From: Rhodobiaceae bacterium UBA7804
GTDB taxonomy: Bacteria > Pseudomonadota > Alphaproteobacteria > Parvibaculales > Parvibaculaceae
Length of the DNA stretch: 64,000 nucleotides
NCBI GenBank assembly: GCA_002480495.1
Contig: DLCG01000004.1
Span: 287,328-351,327, forward strand
Direction of reading: 5' to 3'
The notes below the pieces were generated by a model that saw only the letters and a program-made list of their open reading frames with translations, ran no database searches and was not told the origin of the DNA. Below are positions 49,182-60,957 of the stretch, piece after piece (the stretch's first letter is position 1; each line of letters opens with the position of its first letter). The position numbers and the translations under genes were made by a program.

Positions 49182-49437
49182 CTGGTCTGAAACTCCCTGC
49201 GGCGGCGCCCCCGGGGCTCCGCCTTGTAACGCATCGTTAATCCTGCTTGCCCCGGTTTAAGCCAGCCGCGCACCGCCACGCAACACCATCCCGCGCAAAT
49301 CCGCAGATTTTCGCGCAAAACGTCTTGGTTAAACCGGCTGTTAAGAGGCGCCCCGCAAGAATGCCCGCAGAGATGGGGCGGTCTCGCTGCCGATGGTCGG
49401 GAGCCGCGGTTTAACCTGCAGGAAAGTAGCTGGGCAG

Positions 49438-50301
49438 ATGCGGCTGATTGTTGGCATTTTGGTAGTCGTTCTGAGTGTCTTTGGCGGTTATGCCGCCATG
49501 GGCGCGCATCTCGAGGTGCTCTGGCAGCCTTTCGAAGGCGTCATCATTCTCGGCGCCGCGATCGGCGCCTTCGTGATCGCCAATCCGCCCGCGGTTCTGA
49601 AGGGCATGGGTGGCGTTTTCGGCACCTTGTTCCGGGGCCCCCGCTACGACAAGGCCGCCTATCTGGAACTTCTCGGCCTTCAATACACGCTTTTCAAACT
49701 CGCCAAGAGCAAGGGCAATCTCGCGCTCGAAGCGCATGTCGAAAATCCCCGCGAAAGCACGATCTTCGGCCAGTTCCCGAAATTCTCCTCCGACCATCAC
49801 GCGGTGGAATTCATGTGCGACTACCTGCGCATGATCACGCTGGGCACCGAGAACGCGCATGAACTCGAAGCCCTGATGGACGAGGAACTCGAAACCCATC
49901 ATCAGGAGCGCGAGCGCATCGTCGGCGCCGTGCAGGCACTCGCCGACGGCACGCCCGCTCTCGGCATCGTCGCGGCCGTGCTCGGCGTCATCAAGACAAT
50001 GGGCTCGATCGATCAGCCGCCAGAAGTTCTCGGCCATCTCATCGGCGGCGCTCTCGTCGGCACCTTCCTCGGCGTCTTCGTCGCCTATGGCTTCTTCGCG
50101 CCCATGGCCCAGTCGCTGCGCAACATCTACGAGGCCGAGTCGAAATATTATCTGTCGATGAAGGCTGGCCTCCTCGCCCATATGGCCGGTTATGCGCCTG
50201 CCGTCTCCATCGAGTTCGCCCGCAAGGCGCTCATGTCGGAAGTCCGTCCCACCTTCACCGAAGTGGAACAGTCGACCGCCGCCCTGCAGCCCGCAGGCTG
50301 A
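49438..50301 (+). CDS. motA: Flagellar motor stator protein MotA
   Basis: Inner-membrane stator subunit that with MotB conducts protons to drive the flagellum. The 287 residues have four membrane segments. Motifs are IVGILVVVLSVFGGYAAMG, FEGVIILGAAIGAFVIANP, the cytoplasmic charged region HHQERERIVGAVQALADGTPALGIVAAVLGVIKTMG, and GALVGTFLGVFVAYGFFAPM with proline. The start at 49438 (MRLIVGIL) is the family start. The 256-bp gap upstream has TTAA pairs but no clear promoter. Confidence 0.96.
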   Translation: MRLIVGILVVVLSVFGGYAAMGAHLEVLWQPFEGVIILGAAIGAFVIANPPAVLKGMGGVFGTLFRGPRYDKAAYLELLGLQYTLFKLAKSKGNLALEAHVENPRESTIFGQFPKFSSDHHAVEFMCDYLRMITLGTENAHELEALMDEELETHHQERERIVGAVQALADGTPALGIVAAVLGVIKTMGSIDQPPEVLGHLIGGALVGTFLGVFVAYGFFAPMAQSLRNIYEAESKYYLSMKAGLLAHMAGYAPAVSIEFARKALMSEVRPTFTEVEQSTAALQPAG

Positions 50302-50330
50302 GCCCTTCGGCAGAAAGCGCGTAACGCATC

Positions 50331-51227
50331 ATGGCGTCGAACGAACAGCCCATCATTCTCAAGAAGGTCAAGAAGGTCGTCCACGGCCATCACGGCGGTG
50401 CGTGGAAGATCGCCTATGCCGACTTCGTGACCGCCATGATGGCCTTCTTCCTGCTGATGTGGCTGATCAGCATGACGACGCCTGAACAGAAGCAGGGCCT
50501 CGCCGACTATTTCGCGCCGTCGAATGTCAGCCGCTCGACAAGCGGCGCGGGCGGCATCATGGGCGGCACCGCCTTCGACGAGACGGGCGCGCGCATGCCC
50601 GGCACCAAACCGCAGGTCGTCATGACCATCTCGACCCCCGCCCAGCCGAAGAGTCCCGAACTCGCGGAGAAGGAAGCCAAGCGCGCGGCCGAGATGAACG
50701 AGTTGATGCAGCAGAAGTCGATGCGCGACGCAAAGAACTTCCAGAGCGCCGCGGAAAGCATCCGTCAGGCAATGCGGGAGAACCCCGACCTCGCCGAACT
50801 GTCGCGCAATCTCATCATCGACGAAACACCCGAAGGCCTGCGCATCCAGATCGTGGATCAGGACGGCCGCTCCATGTTCCCCTCGGGCAATGTCGAACCT
50901 TACGAGCGCACGCGCCGTCTGCTTGAGGAAGTGGCGAAGATTCTCGTGCGCCTGCCCAACCGCATCAGCATCTCCGGCCACACCGATGCGAATCCCGTCT
51001 CCGGCCGGCCCGGCTATTCCAATTGGGAACTCACATCGGACCGCGCGAACGCGACGCGCCGCATTCTGGAAAGCGCGGGCCTTTCCAACGACCGCATCTA
51101 TCAGGTCGTCGGCAAGGCGGATTCGGAACCGCTCTTCCCGGAAGACCCCTATATGGCCGCAAATCGCCGCCTTTCCGTGGTTCTTCTGCGCGAAGCGCCG
51201 GTCACGCCTCCCGGCTTCAGCCCCTGA
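50331..51227 (+). CDS. motB: Flagellar motor protein MotB
   Basis: Stator partner of MotA that anchors to peptidoglycan. The single helix at about 28-48 (AYADFVTAMMAFFLLMWLIS) carries the essential proton-binding Asp31. The C-terminal OmpA-like domain has RISISGHTDANPV and LTSDRANATRRILESAGL. The 298-residue length is normal. It follows motA by 29 bp. Confidence 0.96.
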   Translation: MASNEQPIILKKVKKVVHGHHGGAWKIAYADFVTAMMAFFLLMWLISMTTPEQKQGLADYFAPSNVSRSTSGAGGIMGGTAFDETGARMPGTKPQVVMTISTPAQPKSPELAEKEAKRAAEMNELMQQKSMRDAKNFQSAAESIRQAMRENPDLAELSRNLIIDETPEGLRIQIVDQDGRSMFPSGNVEPYERTRRLLEEVAKILVRLPNRISISGHTDANPVSGRPGYSNWELTSDRANATRRILESAGLSNDRIYQVVGKADSEPLFPEDPYMAANRRLSVVLLREAPVTPPGFSP

Positions 51228-51317
51228 TCCGGGGCGGGAGTCTCCTTCGCTCCGCTTGCTTTCCCTTTTTCCAGCCCTTATGTGAATAGGGCCGTTTTTC
51301 TGAACGACGGGAAAAAG

Positions 51318-51800
51318 ATGAGCGAAAGCAACAATGTAGCTCCCACGGGCCTTTCCGCTTCGGAAAGTTTCAGCTGGCCTGCCGGCGCCTTCGACGGCGT
51401 CATCATGGCTCGTTGCCTCGCCTTTCTCGCGGACCTGCTGGTCGTCTGCATCCTGATCGTCCTTGCTTCGGCTCTGTTCGGCGTTCTGGGCATTCTGACC
51501 TTCGGCCTTCTCTGGCCCGGTGCCGCCCTGTCGCCGCTCGTTGCCCTTGCCTATTTCACCTTCACGTTGGGCGGGCGGCATTCGGCTACGCCCGGCATGC
51601 GCTGGCAGGGAATCGAACTGCGCGCCTGGAACGGGCACCGGCCGGGCTACCTTCAGGCCCTTCTCCAGACGATTCTCTTTTATGTCACCGTGACGGTCGG
51701 CACATTTCTCGTCCTCGTCGTGCCCTTCTTCAACGAACGCCGCCGCTGTCTCCACGACTATCTTTGCGGTACTGTCTTCGTCCGTAGCAGCTCAGTCTGA
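51318..51800 (+). CDS. RDD-family membrane protein
   Basis: A 160-residue protein with about three hydrophobic helices. The family motif appears near the first helix as ARCLAFLADLLVV. TPGMRWQGIELRAWNGHRPGYLQALLQT follows, and the end FNERRRCLHDYLCGTVFV is the RDD C-terminal signature. The function of the family is mostly unknown. The start at 51318 (MSESNNVAP) is preferred over an in-frame ATG 12 codons upstream. Confidence 0.85.
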   Translation: MSESNNVAPTGLSASESFSWPAGAFDGVIMARCLAFLADLLVVCILIVLASALFGVLGILTFGLLWPGAALSPLVALAYFTFTLGGRHSATPGMRWQGIELRAWNGHRPGYLQALLQTILFYVTVTVGTFLVLVVPFFNERRRCLHDYLCGTVFVRSSSV

Positions 51801-51885
51801 ACCGGGGCCAATTTCGCTAGACACGAGTTCCACTACGAAGCACGAAAGCCGTGAACGGCATTGTGCTCCCTGAAGAGATGCGCGC

Positions 51886-53748
51886 ATGGAGATAGATTTC
51901 GTCTGGCAGATGTGGGTGACCTACGGCTTCATTCTGGCCGCGGTCATCCTCTTCAGCATGGAACGTCTCTCGCTCGAGGTCTCGGCCCTCGCGATCCTCA
52001 GTGCGCTGCTGCTCTTTTTCTATTTTTTCCCCGTGCCCGGCGATGAAGGGCGAAACCTTCTCGGACCGACCGCGCTTCTTGCCGGTTTCGCCAATCCCGC
52101 GCTTCTTGCCGTCCTCGCGCTGCTCGTTGTCGGCCAGGGCATGTTCCAGACAGGCGCGCTCGATGCGCCCGCTCGCTACGTCGCCGATCTCGGCTCGACG
52201 CGGCCCGGCCTCACCATCTTCTTCACTTTCCTTCTCGTCGCCGTCATCAGCGCCTTTCTGAACAATACGCCCGTCGCGGTGATGTTCATTCCCGTGCTCG
52301 CGACGCTTGCCGGGCGCTTCGGCCAGCGCGCGCCGAAGGTCATGATGACGTTGAGCTATGTCTCGATCCTCGGCGGCATGACCACCCTCATCGGCTCCTC
52401 GACGAACCTTCTCGCCGCGGGCGTCGTGCTCACCTCGCATCTGCCGCCCATCGGCATTTTCGATTTCGTGGTGCCCGGCCTCTTCCTCGCCGGTATCGGC
52501 TTCCTTTATTCCACGCTCGTCGTGCCGCATCTCGTGCCGGATCGCGGCGGCCCCACCATCGAACTGCAGGGCAGCGATGCGGGTGGCGGCAAGCAATATA
52601 TCGCCCAGCTCGAAATCACCGCCGGTCACCCGCTTCTCGGCGTGAGCTCGAAAGCGGGCCTCTTTCCGCCGCTGCGCGACATGACGGTCCGCATGATCCA
52701 GCGCGGCGAACATCCGATCCTGCCGCCCTTCGAGGATGTCACCTTGTCGGCGGGCGATGTCGTCATCGTCGCCGCCACGCGCCAGACGCTCACTGAAGCC
52801 TTGAAGTCCGGCTCGCGTATCTTCGAGGGCATGCTTGAGGAACGCTTCGCGGAAGGCGTGGAAACGAATGGCGGTCCGGCAAAGCCCGGCGGCGAGCTCA
52901 TCCTCGCCGAAACCGTGGTCGCGCCAGGCTCTCGCATGATCGGCCAGACCATCGAGCAGATCGCCTTCCGCCACCAGACCGGCTGTATCGTGCTCGGCGT
53001 CCAGCGCCGCAGCCGCATGATCCGCACCCTGTTGAACGACATCCGCCTCGAGGCGGGCGACGTCCTTCTCGTTCTCGGCAAGGCGTCCCGGATTCAGGAT
53101 CTCCGTCAAAATCGCGACGTACTGTTGCTCGAATGGTCGGCGACCGAACTGCCGGATCCGAAGCTTGCGCATCGCGCGCTCGCGATCTTCGGCGTCATGG
53201 TGGCAACCGTACTCACCGGAATCCTGCCCATCGAGATCGCCGCTATCGGCGGCGCGCTCGCGATCATCGCCTTCGGTGTCCTCAACATCCGTCAGGCCGC
53301 CCGCGCCATCGACCGGCGCATCTTCCTCATGGTCGGCGCCATGCTCGGCGTCGCCACCGCGCTGGAAGTCACGGGCGGCGCGCAGGCCATTGCCGTCGCC
53401 TCCGTCGATATGTTCCAGGGTTATGGCGTACCGGTCATGCTATCGGCCTTCTTCTTCGCCATAGCCGTCACCACCAACGTGCTGACGAACAACGCGACAG
53501 CCGTTCTCTTCACCCCCATCGCCATCAGCACCGCAATGCAGCTCGGCGTCGATCCGATGATCTTCGTATACGCCGTCATCTTCGCTTCGAACTGCTCCTT
53601 CGCCACGCCGATGGGTTACCAGACGAATCTCCTGGTTATGGGTCCCGGCCATTACGAGTTCCGCGATTTCGTGCGGGCGGGAACGCCTCTCGTCATTCTG
53701 CTCTGGTTGGCCTATTCTTTCTTTGCGCCCTGGTACTACGGCCTCTGA
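51886..53748 (+). CDS. SLC13-type permease with two RCK-C (TrkA-C) domains
   Basis: A 620-residue inner-membrane transporter of the DASS/SLC13 group. Membrane halves (about 1-210 and 425-620) have FLNNTPVAVMFIPVLATLAG, ILGGMTTLIGSSTNLLAAG and the repeat NVLTNNATAVLFTPIAISTA. Between them are two RCK-C regulatory domains (about 230-310 and 335-410), which usually bind small ligands. The substrate may be sulfate, dicarboxylate or another anion; nothing here decides it. It stands alone between the RDD gene and bpt. Confidence 0.9.
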   Translation: MEIDFVWQMWVTYGFILAAVILFSMERLSLEVSALAILSALLLFFYFFPVPGDEGRNLLGPTALLAGFANPALLAVLALLVVGQGMFQTGALDAPARYVADLGSTRPGLTIFFTFLLVAVISAFLNNTPVAVMFIPVLATLAGRFGQRAPKVMMTLSYVSILGGMTTLIGSSTNLLAAGVVLTSHLPPIGIFDFVVPGLFLAGIGFLYSTLVVPHLVPDRGGPTIELQGSDAGGGKQYIAQLEITAGHPLLGVSSKAGLFPPLRDMTVRMIQRGEHPILPPFEDVTLSAGDVVIVAATRQTLTEALKSGSRIFEGMLEERFAEGVETNGGPAKPGGELILAETVVAPGSRMIGQTIEQIAFRHQTGCIVLGVQRRSRMIRTLLNDIRLEAGDVLLVLGKASRIQDLRQNRDVLLLEWSATELPDPKLAHRALAIFGVMVATVLTGILPIEIAAIGGALAIIAFGVLNIRQAARAIDRRIFLMVGAMLGVATALEVTGGAQAIAVASVDMFQGYGVPVMLSAFFFAIAVTTNVLTNNATAVLFTPIAISTAMQLGVDPMIFVYAVIFASNCSFATPMGYQTNLLVMGPGHYEFRDFVRAGTPLVILLWLAYSFFAPWYYGL

Positions 53749-53778
53749 GGGCGCCGAGAAAACCAGCGCGAGAAGGCA

Positions 53779-54525
53779 GTGACGGACCAGTCCCGCATAA
53801 GGTTCCCGCAGTTCTACATCACCTCGCCGCAGCCCTGCCCTTATCTGGAAGGCCGCTACGAGAAGAAGGTGTTTACCCATCTCCTCGGCGACGAGCCCGT
53901 CTCGCTCAACAACACGCTTACCCAGGCCGGCTTCCGCCGCAGCCAGAACATCGCCTATCGTCCGGCCTGCGAGGATTGTCAGGCCTGCATTTCCGTCCGT
54001 GTTGTGGTGAACGAGTTCCGGCCGGGCCGGACCTTCCGCCGCATTCTCGCGCGCAACGAGGATCTGCGCGGCCATTCGCGCGCCGCCACCGCGACGGACG
54101 AGCAATATGGCCTGTTGCGGCGCTATCTCGACGCGCGCCATGCCGATGGCGGCATGGCCGACATGACGGAGCAGGACTACAAGGCGATGGTCGAGGACAC
54201 GACCATCCACACCAACATCGTCGAATACCGCCGGAGGGCGTCGGAGCCGGGCGAGACCGCCCCGCTTCTCGCCGCCGCCCTCACCGACACACTCGATGAC
54301 GGCCTGTCGATGGTCTACAGCTTCTACGATCCGGAAGAGACCCCGCGCAGCCTCGGCACCTTCATGGTGCTGGACCATATCGAGCGGGCGCGCATCCTCG
54401 GCCTTCCATATGTCTATCTCGGCTACTGGGTCGATGGCTCCCGCAAGATGTCCTACAAGACCCGCTTCGCGCCCCTCGAGGCCCTGATGCCCGAGGGCTG
54501 GCGGCGCACCGCCCAACCCTGCTGA
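53779..54525 (+). CDS. bpt: Aspartate/glutamate leucyltransferase (Bpt)
   Basis: Aminoacyl-tRNA-protein transferase of the N-degron pathway, adding leucine to N-terminal Asp or Glu. The 248 residues contain the N-terminal ATE motif PQPCPYLEGRYEKKVFTHL, YRPACEDCQACISVRV and the GNAT-like half with SMVYSFYDPEETPRSLGTFMVLDHI and YVYLGYWVDGSRKMSYK. The start is a GTG at 53779. No clpS or aat lies nearby in the window. Confidence 0.93.
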   Translation: MTDQSRIRFPQFYITSPQPCPYLEGRYEKKVFTHLLGDEPVSLNNTLTQAGFRRSQNIAYRPACEDCQACISVRVVVNEFRPGRTFRRILARNEDLRGHSRAATATDEQYGLLRRYLDARHADGGMADMTEQDYKAMVEDTTIHTNIVEYRRRASEPGETAPLLAAALTDTLDDGLSMVYSFYDPEETPRSLGTFMVLDHIERARILGLPYVYLGYWVDGSRKMSYKTRFAPLEALMPEGWRRTAQPC

Positions 54526-54674
54526 TTTTTAATCCCGCCCACGCGAAAACCGGCCCCCGCCGCCGTTGCACCTCGCGCACGCGCGCCTATACTGGCCGCC
54601 AATTGTACCCCTTCAATTTGGGGATGGATGGCCGGAAACCGGCCGTTCCGGGGAATTAGATCGGGGAGTCTTCG

Positions 54675-55748
54675 ATGAAACGCCGCTCGTTTCTGGCTGG
54701 CGCCGGCCTTGCCGGTCTTGCCGCCGCCGCCATGCCCGCGCCTGCCATCGCTCAGGGCAAACGACAGCTCAAGATGGTCACCACCTGGCCGAAGAACTAT
54801 CCCGGTCTTGGCATGTCGGCCGAGCGCCTCGCCACCCGCATCGGCGAAATGACGGACGGCCAGCTCGATATCAAGGTCTTCGCGGCGAACGAACTCGTCC
54901 CCGCGCTCGAAAGCTTCGACACCGTCTCCTCCGGCGCCGCCGACATCTATCACGGCGCGGAGTATTACTGGCAGGGCAAGTCCAAGGCCTACAACTTCTT
55001 CACCGCCGTCCCCTTCGGCATGACCGCCGCGGAAATCAACGCCTGGATCTATCATGGCGGCGGCCAGGAGCTTTGGGACGAGCTTGCCAAGGGCTTCAAC
55101 ATCAAACCCTTCATGGCGGCGAATACCGGCGTCCAGCTTCCCGGCTGGTACCGCAAGGAAATCAACTCGCTCGATGACCTGAAGGGCCTTTCGATCCGCA
55201 TGCCGGGCCTCGGCGGCGAGGTCATGCGCCGCCTCGGCGCAGCAGCGGTCACGCTCGCGGGCCCCGACATCTTCCCCTCCCTCCAGAACGGCACCATCGA
55301 TGCCGCCGAATGGGTCGGCCCCTGGAACGACATGGCCTTCGGCTTTTACCGCCTCGCGAAATACTACTACTGGCCGGGCTTCCACGAGCCGGGTTCTTCG
55401 CTTGCCGCCGGTTTCAATCTCGGCGTCTGGGAATCCCTCACCAAACAGCAGCAGGCCGTGGTGCGCGCCGCCTGCGCCGCCGAGAACGACTACACGCTCG
55501 CCGAATACAACGCGCATAACGGCGACGCGCTCAAGACCCTCGTCGAGAAGCATGGCGTCATGATCCGCCGCTTCCCCGACGATGTGGTCGCCGCGCTGAA
55601 GAAGACCTCGAAGGAAGTGCTGGACGACGCTGCCAAGGAAGACGCCTACACCGCGAAGGTCTATGAGAGCTTCCGCTCCTTCCTCGACACGACGAGCGAA
55701 TGGACGCGTATCGGCGACGAAGGTTTCGTGCAGGCGCGGCGCGGCTGA
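54675..55748 (+). CDS. dctP: TRAP transporter solute-binding subunit, Tat-exported DctP
   Basis: Periplasmic binding protein of a tripartite ATP-independent transporter. The N-terminus KRRSFLAGAGLAG is a twin-arginine signal, unusual for DctP but normal in the TakP-like subgroup. The rest shows MVTTWPKNYPGLG, GVQLPGWYRKEINSLDDLKGLSIRMPGLGGEVM and EWVGPWNDMAFGFY. By resemblance to TakP it may bind a 2-oxo acid. A GGCCGG-AAA-CCGGCC hairpin lies 31 bp upstream of the start. It is followed 8 bp later by dctQ. Confidence 0.93.
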   Translation: MKRRSFLAGAGLAGLAAAAMPAPAIAQGKRQLKMVTTWPKNYPGLGMSAERLATRIGEMTDGQLDIKVFAANELVPALESFDTVSSGAADIYHGAEYYWQGKSKAYNFFTAVPFGMTAAEINAWIYHGGGQELWDELAKGFNIKPFMAANTGVQLPGWYRKEINSLDDLKGLSIRMPGLGGEVMRRLGAAAVTLAGPDIFPSLQNGTIDAAEWVGPWNDMAFGFYRLAKYYYWPGFHEPGSSLAAGFNLGVWESLTKQQQAVVRAACAAENDYTLAEYNAHNGDALKTLVEKHGVMIRRFPDDVVAALKKTSKEVLDDAAKEDAYTAKVYESFRSFLDTTSEWTRIGDEGFVQARRG

Positions 55749-55756
55749 CAGGCATC

Positions 55757-56296
55757 ATGGAAGCACTCTCGCGCATCGCCCGCCTGATAGACGCCTTCAA
55801 CGAGCGTGTGGGGCGCGCATTCTCCTGGCTCGCGCTCCTCATGGTGCTGGTGCAGTTCGTCGTCGTCCTGCAGCGCTATGTCTTCGGCGTCGGCTCCATC
55901 TGGGCGCAGGAATCGATCGTCTACATGCACGGCCTCATGTTCATGATCGTCGCGGGCTACACGCTGCTCCACAACGCCCATGTGCGCGTCGACGTCTTCT
56001 ACCGGATCATGCCGCCCGCCCGTAAGGCGCTTGTCGACCTCCTGGGCACGCTGTTTCTTCTCTGGCCCGTCTGCTTCCTCATCTTCTATGTCTCGCTGCC
56101 CTATGTCGAAGCCTCATGGGCCGTGCGCGAAGGCAGCCGCGAGACGAGCGGCATTCAGGGCGTCTACCTCCTGAAAAGCGTGATCCTGGTCTTCGCCGTG
56201 CTTCTCGCGCTGCAGGGTCTTTCCACCATCATCCATGCGTTGCGCATTCTTTCGGGGGCGGAAAAGCCCGTGGAAGAAGCCTCGCCCATCCTCTGA
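55757..56296 (+). CDS. dctQ: TRAP transporter small permease DctQ
   Basis: A 179-residue membrane protein with four helices, the small permease subunit. Visible are FSWLALLMVLVQFVVVLQRYVFGVGSIWAQESIVYMHGLMFMIVAGYTLLHNAHVRVDVFY, matching the DctQ core with its conserved Trp-Glu pair. The start at 55757 (MEALSRIAR) is 8 bp after the dctP stop. The large permease starts 15 bp downstream. Confidence 0.93.
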   Translation: MEALSRIARLIDAFNERVGRAFSWLALLMVLVQFVVVLQRYVFGVGSIWAQESIVYMHGLMFMIVAGYTLLHNAHVRVDVFYRIMPPARKALVDLLGTLFLLWPVCFLIFYVSLPYVEASWAVREGSRETSGIQGVYLLKSVILVFAVLLALQGLSTIIHALRILSGAEKPVEEASPIL

Positions 56297-56311
56297 AGGC
56301 GGCCGCGCCCC

Positions 56312-57892
56312 ATGGACCTCCGCGAATCCCTCGATGTCCTGATGTTCGTCGCCGCCTGCGCGGTGCTGCTCACGGGCTTCCCCGTCGCCTTCACGCTGGC
56401 GGGCGTCGCGCTTCTTTTCGGCCTCATCGGCATGGCGCTCGGCGTCTTCGATTTCGGCTTCATGGCCGCGCTCCCGCAGCGCATCTACGGCAACATGACG
56501 AACGACGTGCTCATCGCCGTGCCGCTCTTCGTCTTCATGGGCACCATGCTGGAGCGCTCCAAGGTCGCCGAGGAACTGCTGGAAAACATGGGCCGCCTTT
56601 TCGGGCGCCTGCGCGGCGGCCTCGGCTTTTCCGTGTCGATCGTCGGCGCGCTGCTTGCCGCCTCCACCGGCATCGTCGGGGCGACCGTCGTCACCATGGG
56701 CCTTCTCGCCCTGCCCACCATGCTCCGCCGCGGCTACGATCCCGCGCTTGCATCGGGCTCCATCGCCGCCGCGGGCACGCTCGGCCAGATCATCCCGCCT
56801 TCCATCGTCCTCGTCCTTCTCGGCGACACGCTGGCGAACTCCTATCAGAAGGCGCAGCTCGAACAGGGCATCTTCTCGCCCGAGACGCTTTCGGTCGGCG
56901 ATCTCTTCGCGGGCGCGCTCATTCCCGGCCTCATGCTGGTCGGCTTCTACATCCTCTATCAGGCCGTGCGCGCCGCGCTCGATCCGAAATCCTCGCCCGC
57001 CATGCCCGTGGACGAAAGCATCTCCACCGCCGATCTCTATCGCAGCACGCTGCGCGCGCTGGTTCCTCCCGTCGCGCTCATCATCGCCGTCATGGGCTCG
57101 ATCCTGGGCGGCATCGCGACGCCAACGGAAGCCGCCGCATTGGGTGCTGTCGGCTCGATCCTCCTCGCTGGCGAGCGCGCGGGCGGCATGAAGCGCGCGG
57201 TCCGCACCGCCGCGCTCTGTCTCGTCGCGCTCCTCGTCCTCACCTCCTTCATGGACCTGCGCACAGCCCGCAGCGAAATCTCCGGCACGGATCAGGCGGG
57301 CATCTGGCTCGCATGGGTGCTGATCGCCGGTGTCGCAGTCGGCCTCGCCGCCTCCCTCTTCCGCCTCTGGCAGAGCGGCGTCCTCGCCGAGGTCTCGCAG
57401 TCCACCGCGCGCATCACCTCCATGGTCTTCGTGATCCTGATCGGCGCCGCGCTCTTCAGCCTCGTCTTCCGCGGCCTTGGCGGCGACGACACGGTGCATG
57501 AATTCCTCACCTCCATGCCCGGCGGCACTTTCGGCGCGGTCCTCACCGTCATGCTGATCATGTTCGCGCTCGGCTTCTTTCTCGATTTCATCGAGATCAT
57601 CTTCGTCGTCGTGCCGATCGTCGCGCCCATCCTGCTGATGATGGGGGTAAACCCCGTCTGGCTCGGCGTCATGATGGCGGTCAATCTCCAGACCTCCTTC
57701 CTCACGCCGCCCTTCGGCTTCGCGCTCTTCTATCTGCGCGGCGTTGCGCCGGAAAGCGTCACCACGGCGCAGATCTACAGGGGCGCCGTTCCTTTCGTGA
57801 TGCTGCAGCTCCTCGCGCTCGTCGTCATCGCAAGCTTCCCCGGTCTCGCCACCTGGTTGCCACGTGTGATCTTTGGCACTACAGGTTTCTGA
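56312..57892 (+). CDS. dctM: TRAP transporter large permease DctM
   Basis: Ion-coupled membrane subunit. At 526 residues it is about 90 longer than usual DctM proteins; the excess lies around residues 285-385 (including AALCLVALLVLTSFMDL and IWLAWVLIAGVAVGLAASLF), adding two or three helices, as in chloroaromatic or keto-acid TRAP systems. Core signatures are NDVLIAVPLFVFMGTMLERS, GASTGIVGATVV-like, SIAAAGTLGQIIPPSIVLVLLG and TPTEAAALGAVG. Its stop overlaps the next start (TGATG). Confidence 0.93.
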   Translation: MDLRESLDVLMFVAACAVLLTGFPVAFTLAGVALLFGLIGMALGVFDFGFMAALPQRIYGNMTNDVLIAVPLFVFMGTMLERSKVAEELLENMGRLFGRLRGGLGFSVSIVGALLAASTGIVGATVVTMGLLALPTMLRRGYDPALASGSIAAAGTLGQIIPPSIVLVLLGDTLANSYQKAQLEQGIFSPETLSVGDLFAGALIPGLMLVGFYILYQAVRAALDPKSSPAMPVDESISTADLYRSTLRALVPPVALIIAVMGSILGGIATPTEAAALGAVGSILLAGERAGGMKRAVRTAALCLVALLVLTSFMDLRTARSEISGTDQAGIWLAWVLIAGVAVGLAASLFRLWQSGVLAEVSQSTARITSMVFVILIGAALFSLVFRGLGGDDTVHEFLTSMPGGTFGAVLTVMLIMFALGFFLDFIEIIFVVVPIVAPILLMMGVNPVWLGVMMAVNLQTSFLTPPFGFALFYLRGVAPESVTTAQIYRGAVPFVMLQLLALVVIASFPGLATWLPRVIFGTTGF

Positions 57893-58383
57893 TGTCCATG
57901 AACGGCCCCGACAGCGCGGCAGCCAATGCCCGCAGCAACCTGATCCGCCTGGCGCTGGTCGTCCTCGCCATGACGGGCGTCATCGCCTTCTATCTCGGCA
58001 CGGGCCGGGTCGACCTGCGCGATCCGGTGGAAGTCACCGCCCGCGTCACGCAGCCCGTGACGTGGACGCAGGGCGGACCTCTCTCCCTCGATGTCGCCGT
58101 CACCCTCACGAACAATACCGACGAGCCCCTGCCACTCTCGATCGCCTCGCAATGCGACATCTTCCAGTGGTTCGTGGCCGACGAGGACATGAACCTCGTG
58201 CAGTCGCAGCGCGGAGACGAACCCTGCGTCGATGTGCCAATGCGGGGGAGCCTGGACGCGAACCACAAGATTTCGGGCGAGTTCTCCCTCTCGCTCGACC
58301 CCGCCCGCGTGAAGCCGGGCGACTATATCCTCTTCATCCGCTACTGGGGCCACGAACTCCGCCAGCCGATCACCATCGACTGA
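57892..58383 (+). CDS. Membrane-anchored BsuPI-like domain protein
   Basis: A 163-residue protein with an N-terminal helix (about 20-38, LIRLALVVLAMTGVIAFYLG). A beta-sandwich-like region follows: VTLTNNTDEPLPLSIASQCDIFQWFVADEDMNLVQSQ resembles the BsuPI proteinase-inhibitor domain. Two cysteines (in SQCDI and EPCVD) could form a disulfide. The shared TGATG with dctM implies coupling to the TRAP genes, but a transport role is unproven. Confidence 0.7.
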   Translation: MSMNGPDSAAANARSNLIRLALVVLAMTGVIAFYLGTGRVDLRDPVEVTARVTQPVTWTQGGPLSLDVAVTLTNNTDEPLPLSIASQCDIFQWFVADEDMNLVQSQRGDEPCVDVPMRGSLDANHKISGEFSLSLDPARVKPGDYILFIRYWGHELRQPITID

Positions 58384-58416
58384 GCATCGGGTGGGGGGTG
58401 CCCCTGCCCGGAAAAC

Positions 58417-60663
<2,247 letters not shown>

Positions 60664-60737
60664 GTCTTGGTCTTCTCGTTCACTTTGATCTTCACAGGTC
60701 CGGCTTTCGGCACAGTTTCGCCTGACCCCTCACTTGT

Positions 60738-60877
60738 CATCCCGGCGAAAGCCGGGACCCATTGGTTCCCTCAGCAAGAGCGGGACGTTTGCCGTGTCGG
60801 CGGCACCGTTTGCGCTCTTGTCCCAACCGCTGCGGCAAATGGGACTGCGAGTGGTTCCCGGCTTTCGCCGGGATGAC
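60738..60877. repeat. GTCATCCCGG-type inverted repeat pair between parC and recO
   Basis: Left half GTCATCCCGGCGAAAGCCGG (from 60738) and right half CCGGCTTTCGCCGGGATGAC (to 60877) are inverse copies about 90 bp apart. The spacer has its own partial symmetry (AAGAGCGGGAC / GCGCTCTTGTCCC). The 294-bp gap 60664-60957 holds only this repeat and the parC leader. Confidence 0.7.
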
Positions 60878-60957
60878 ACTGAAAGGTAACAGCGAGCTTC
60901 CTGCTATCGCTTAAAACTCGCGCGCATTCTTTCCCCAATATACCAGCGATTCGGCTC

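Noticed and set aside
49321..49350. CtrA-type site (TTAA-N7-TTAA) before motA
   Set aside because: The two TTAA blocks are spaced by 8 bases, not 7, so the match is not convincing.
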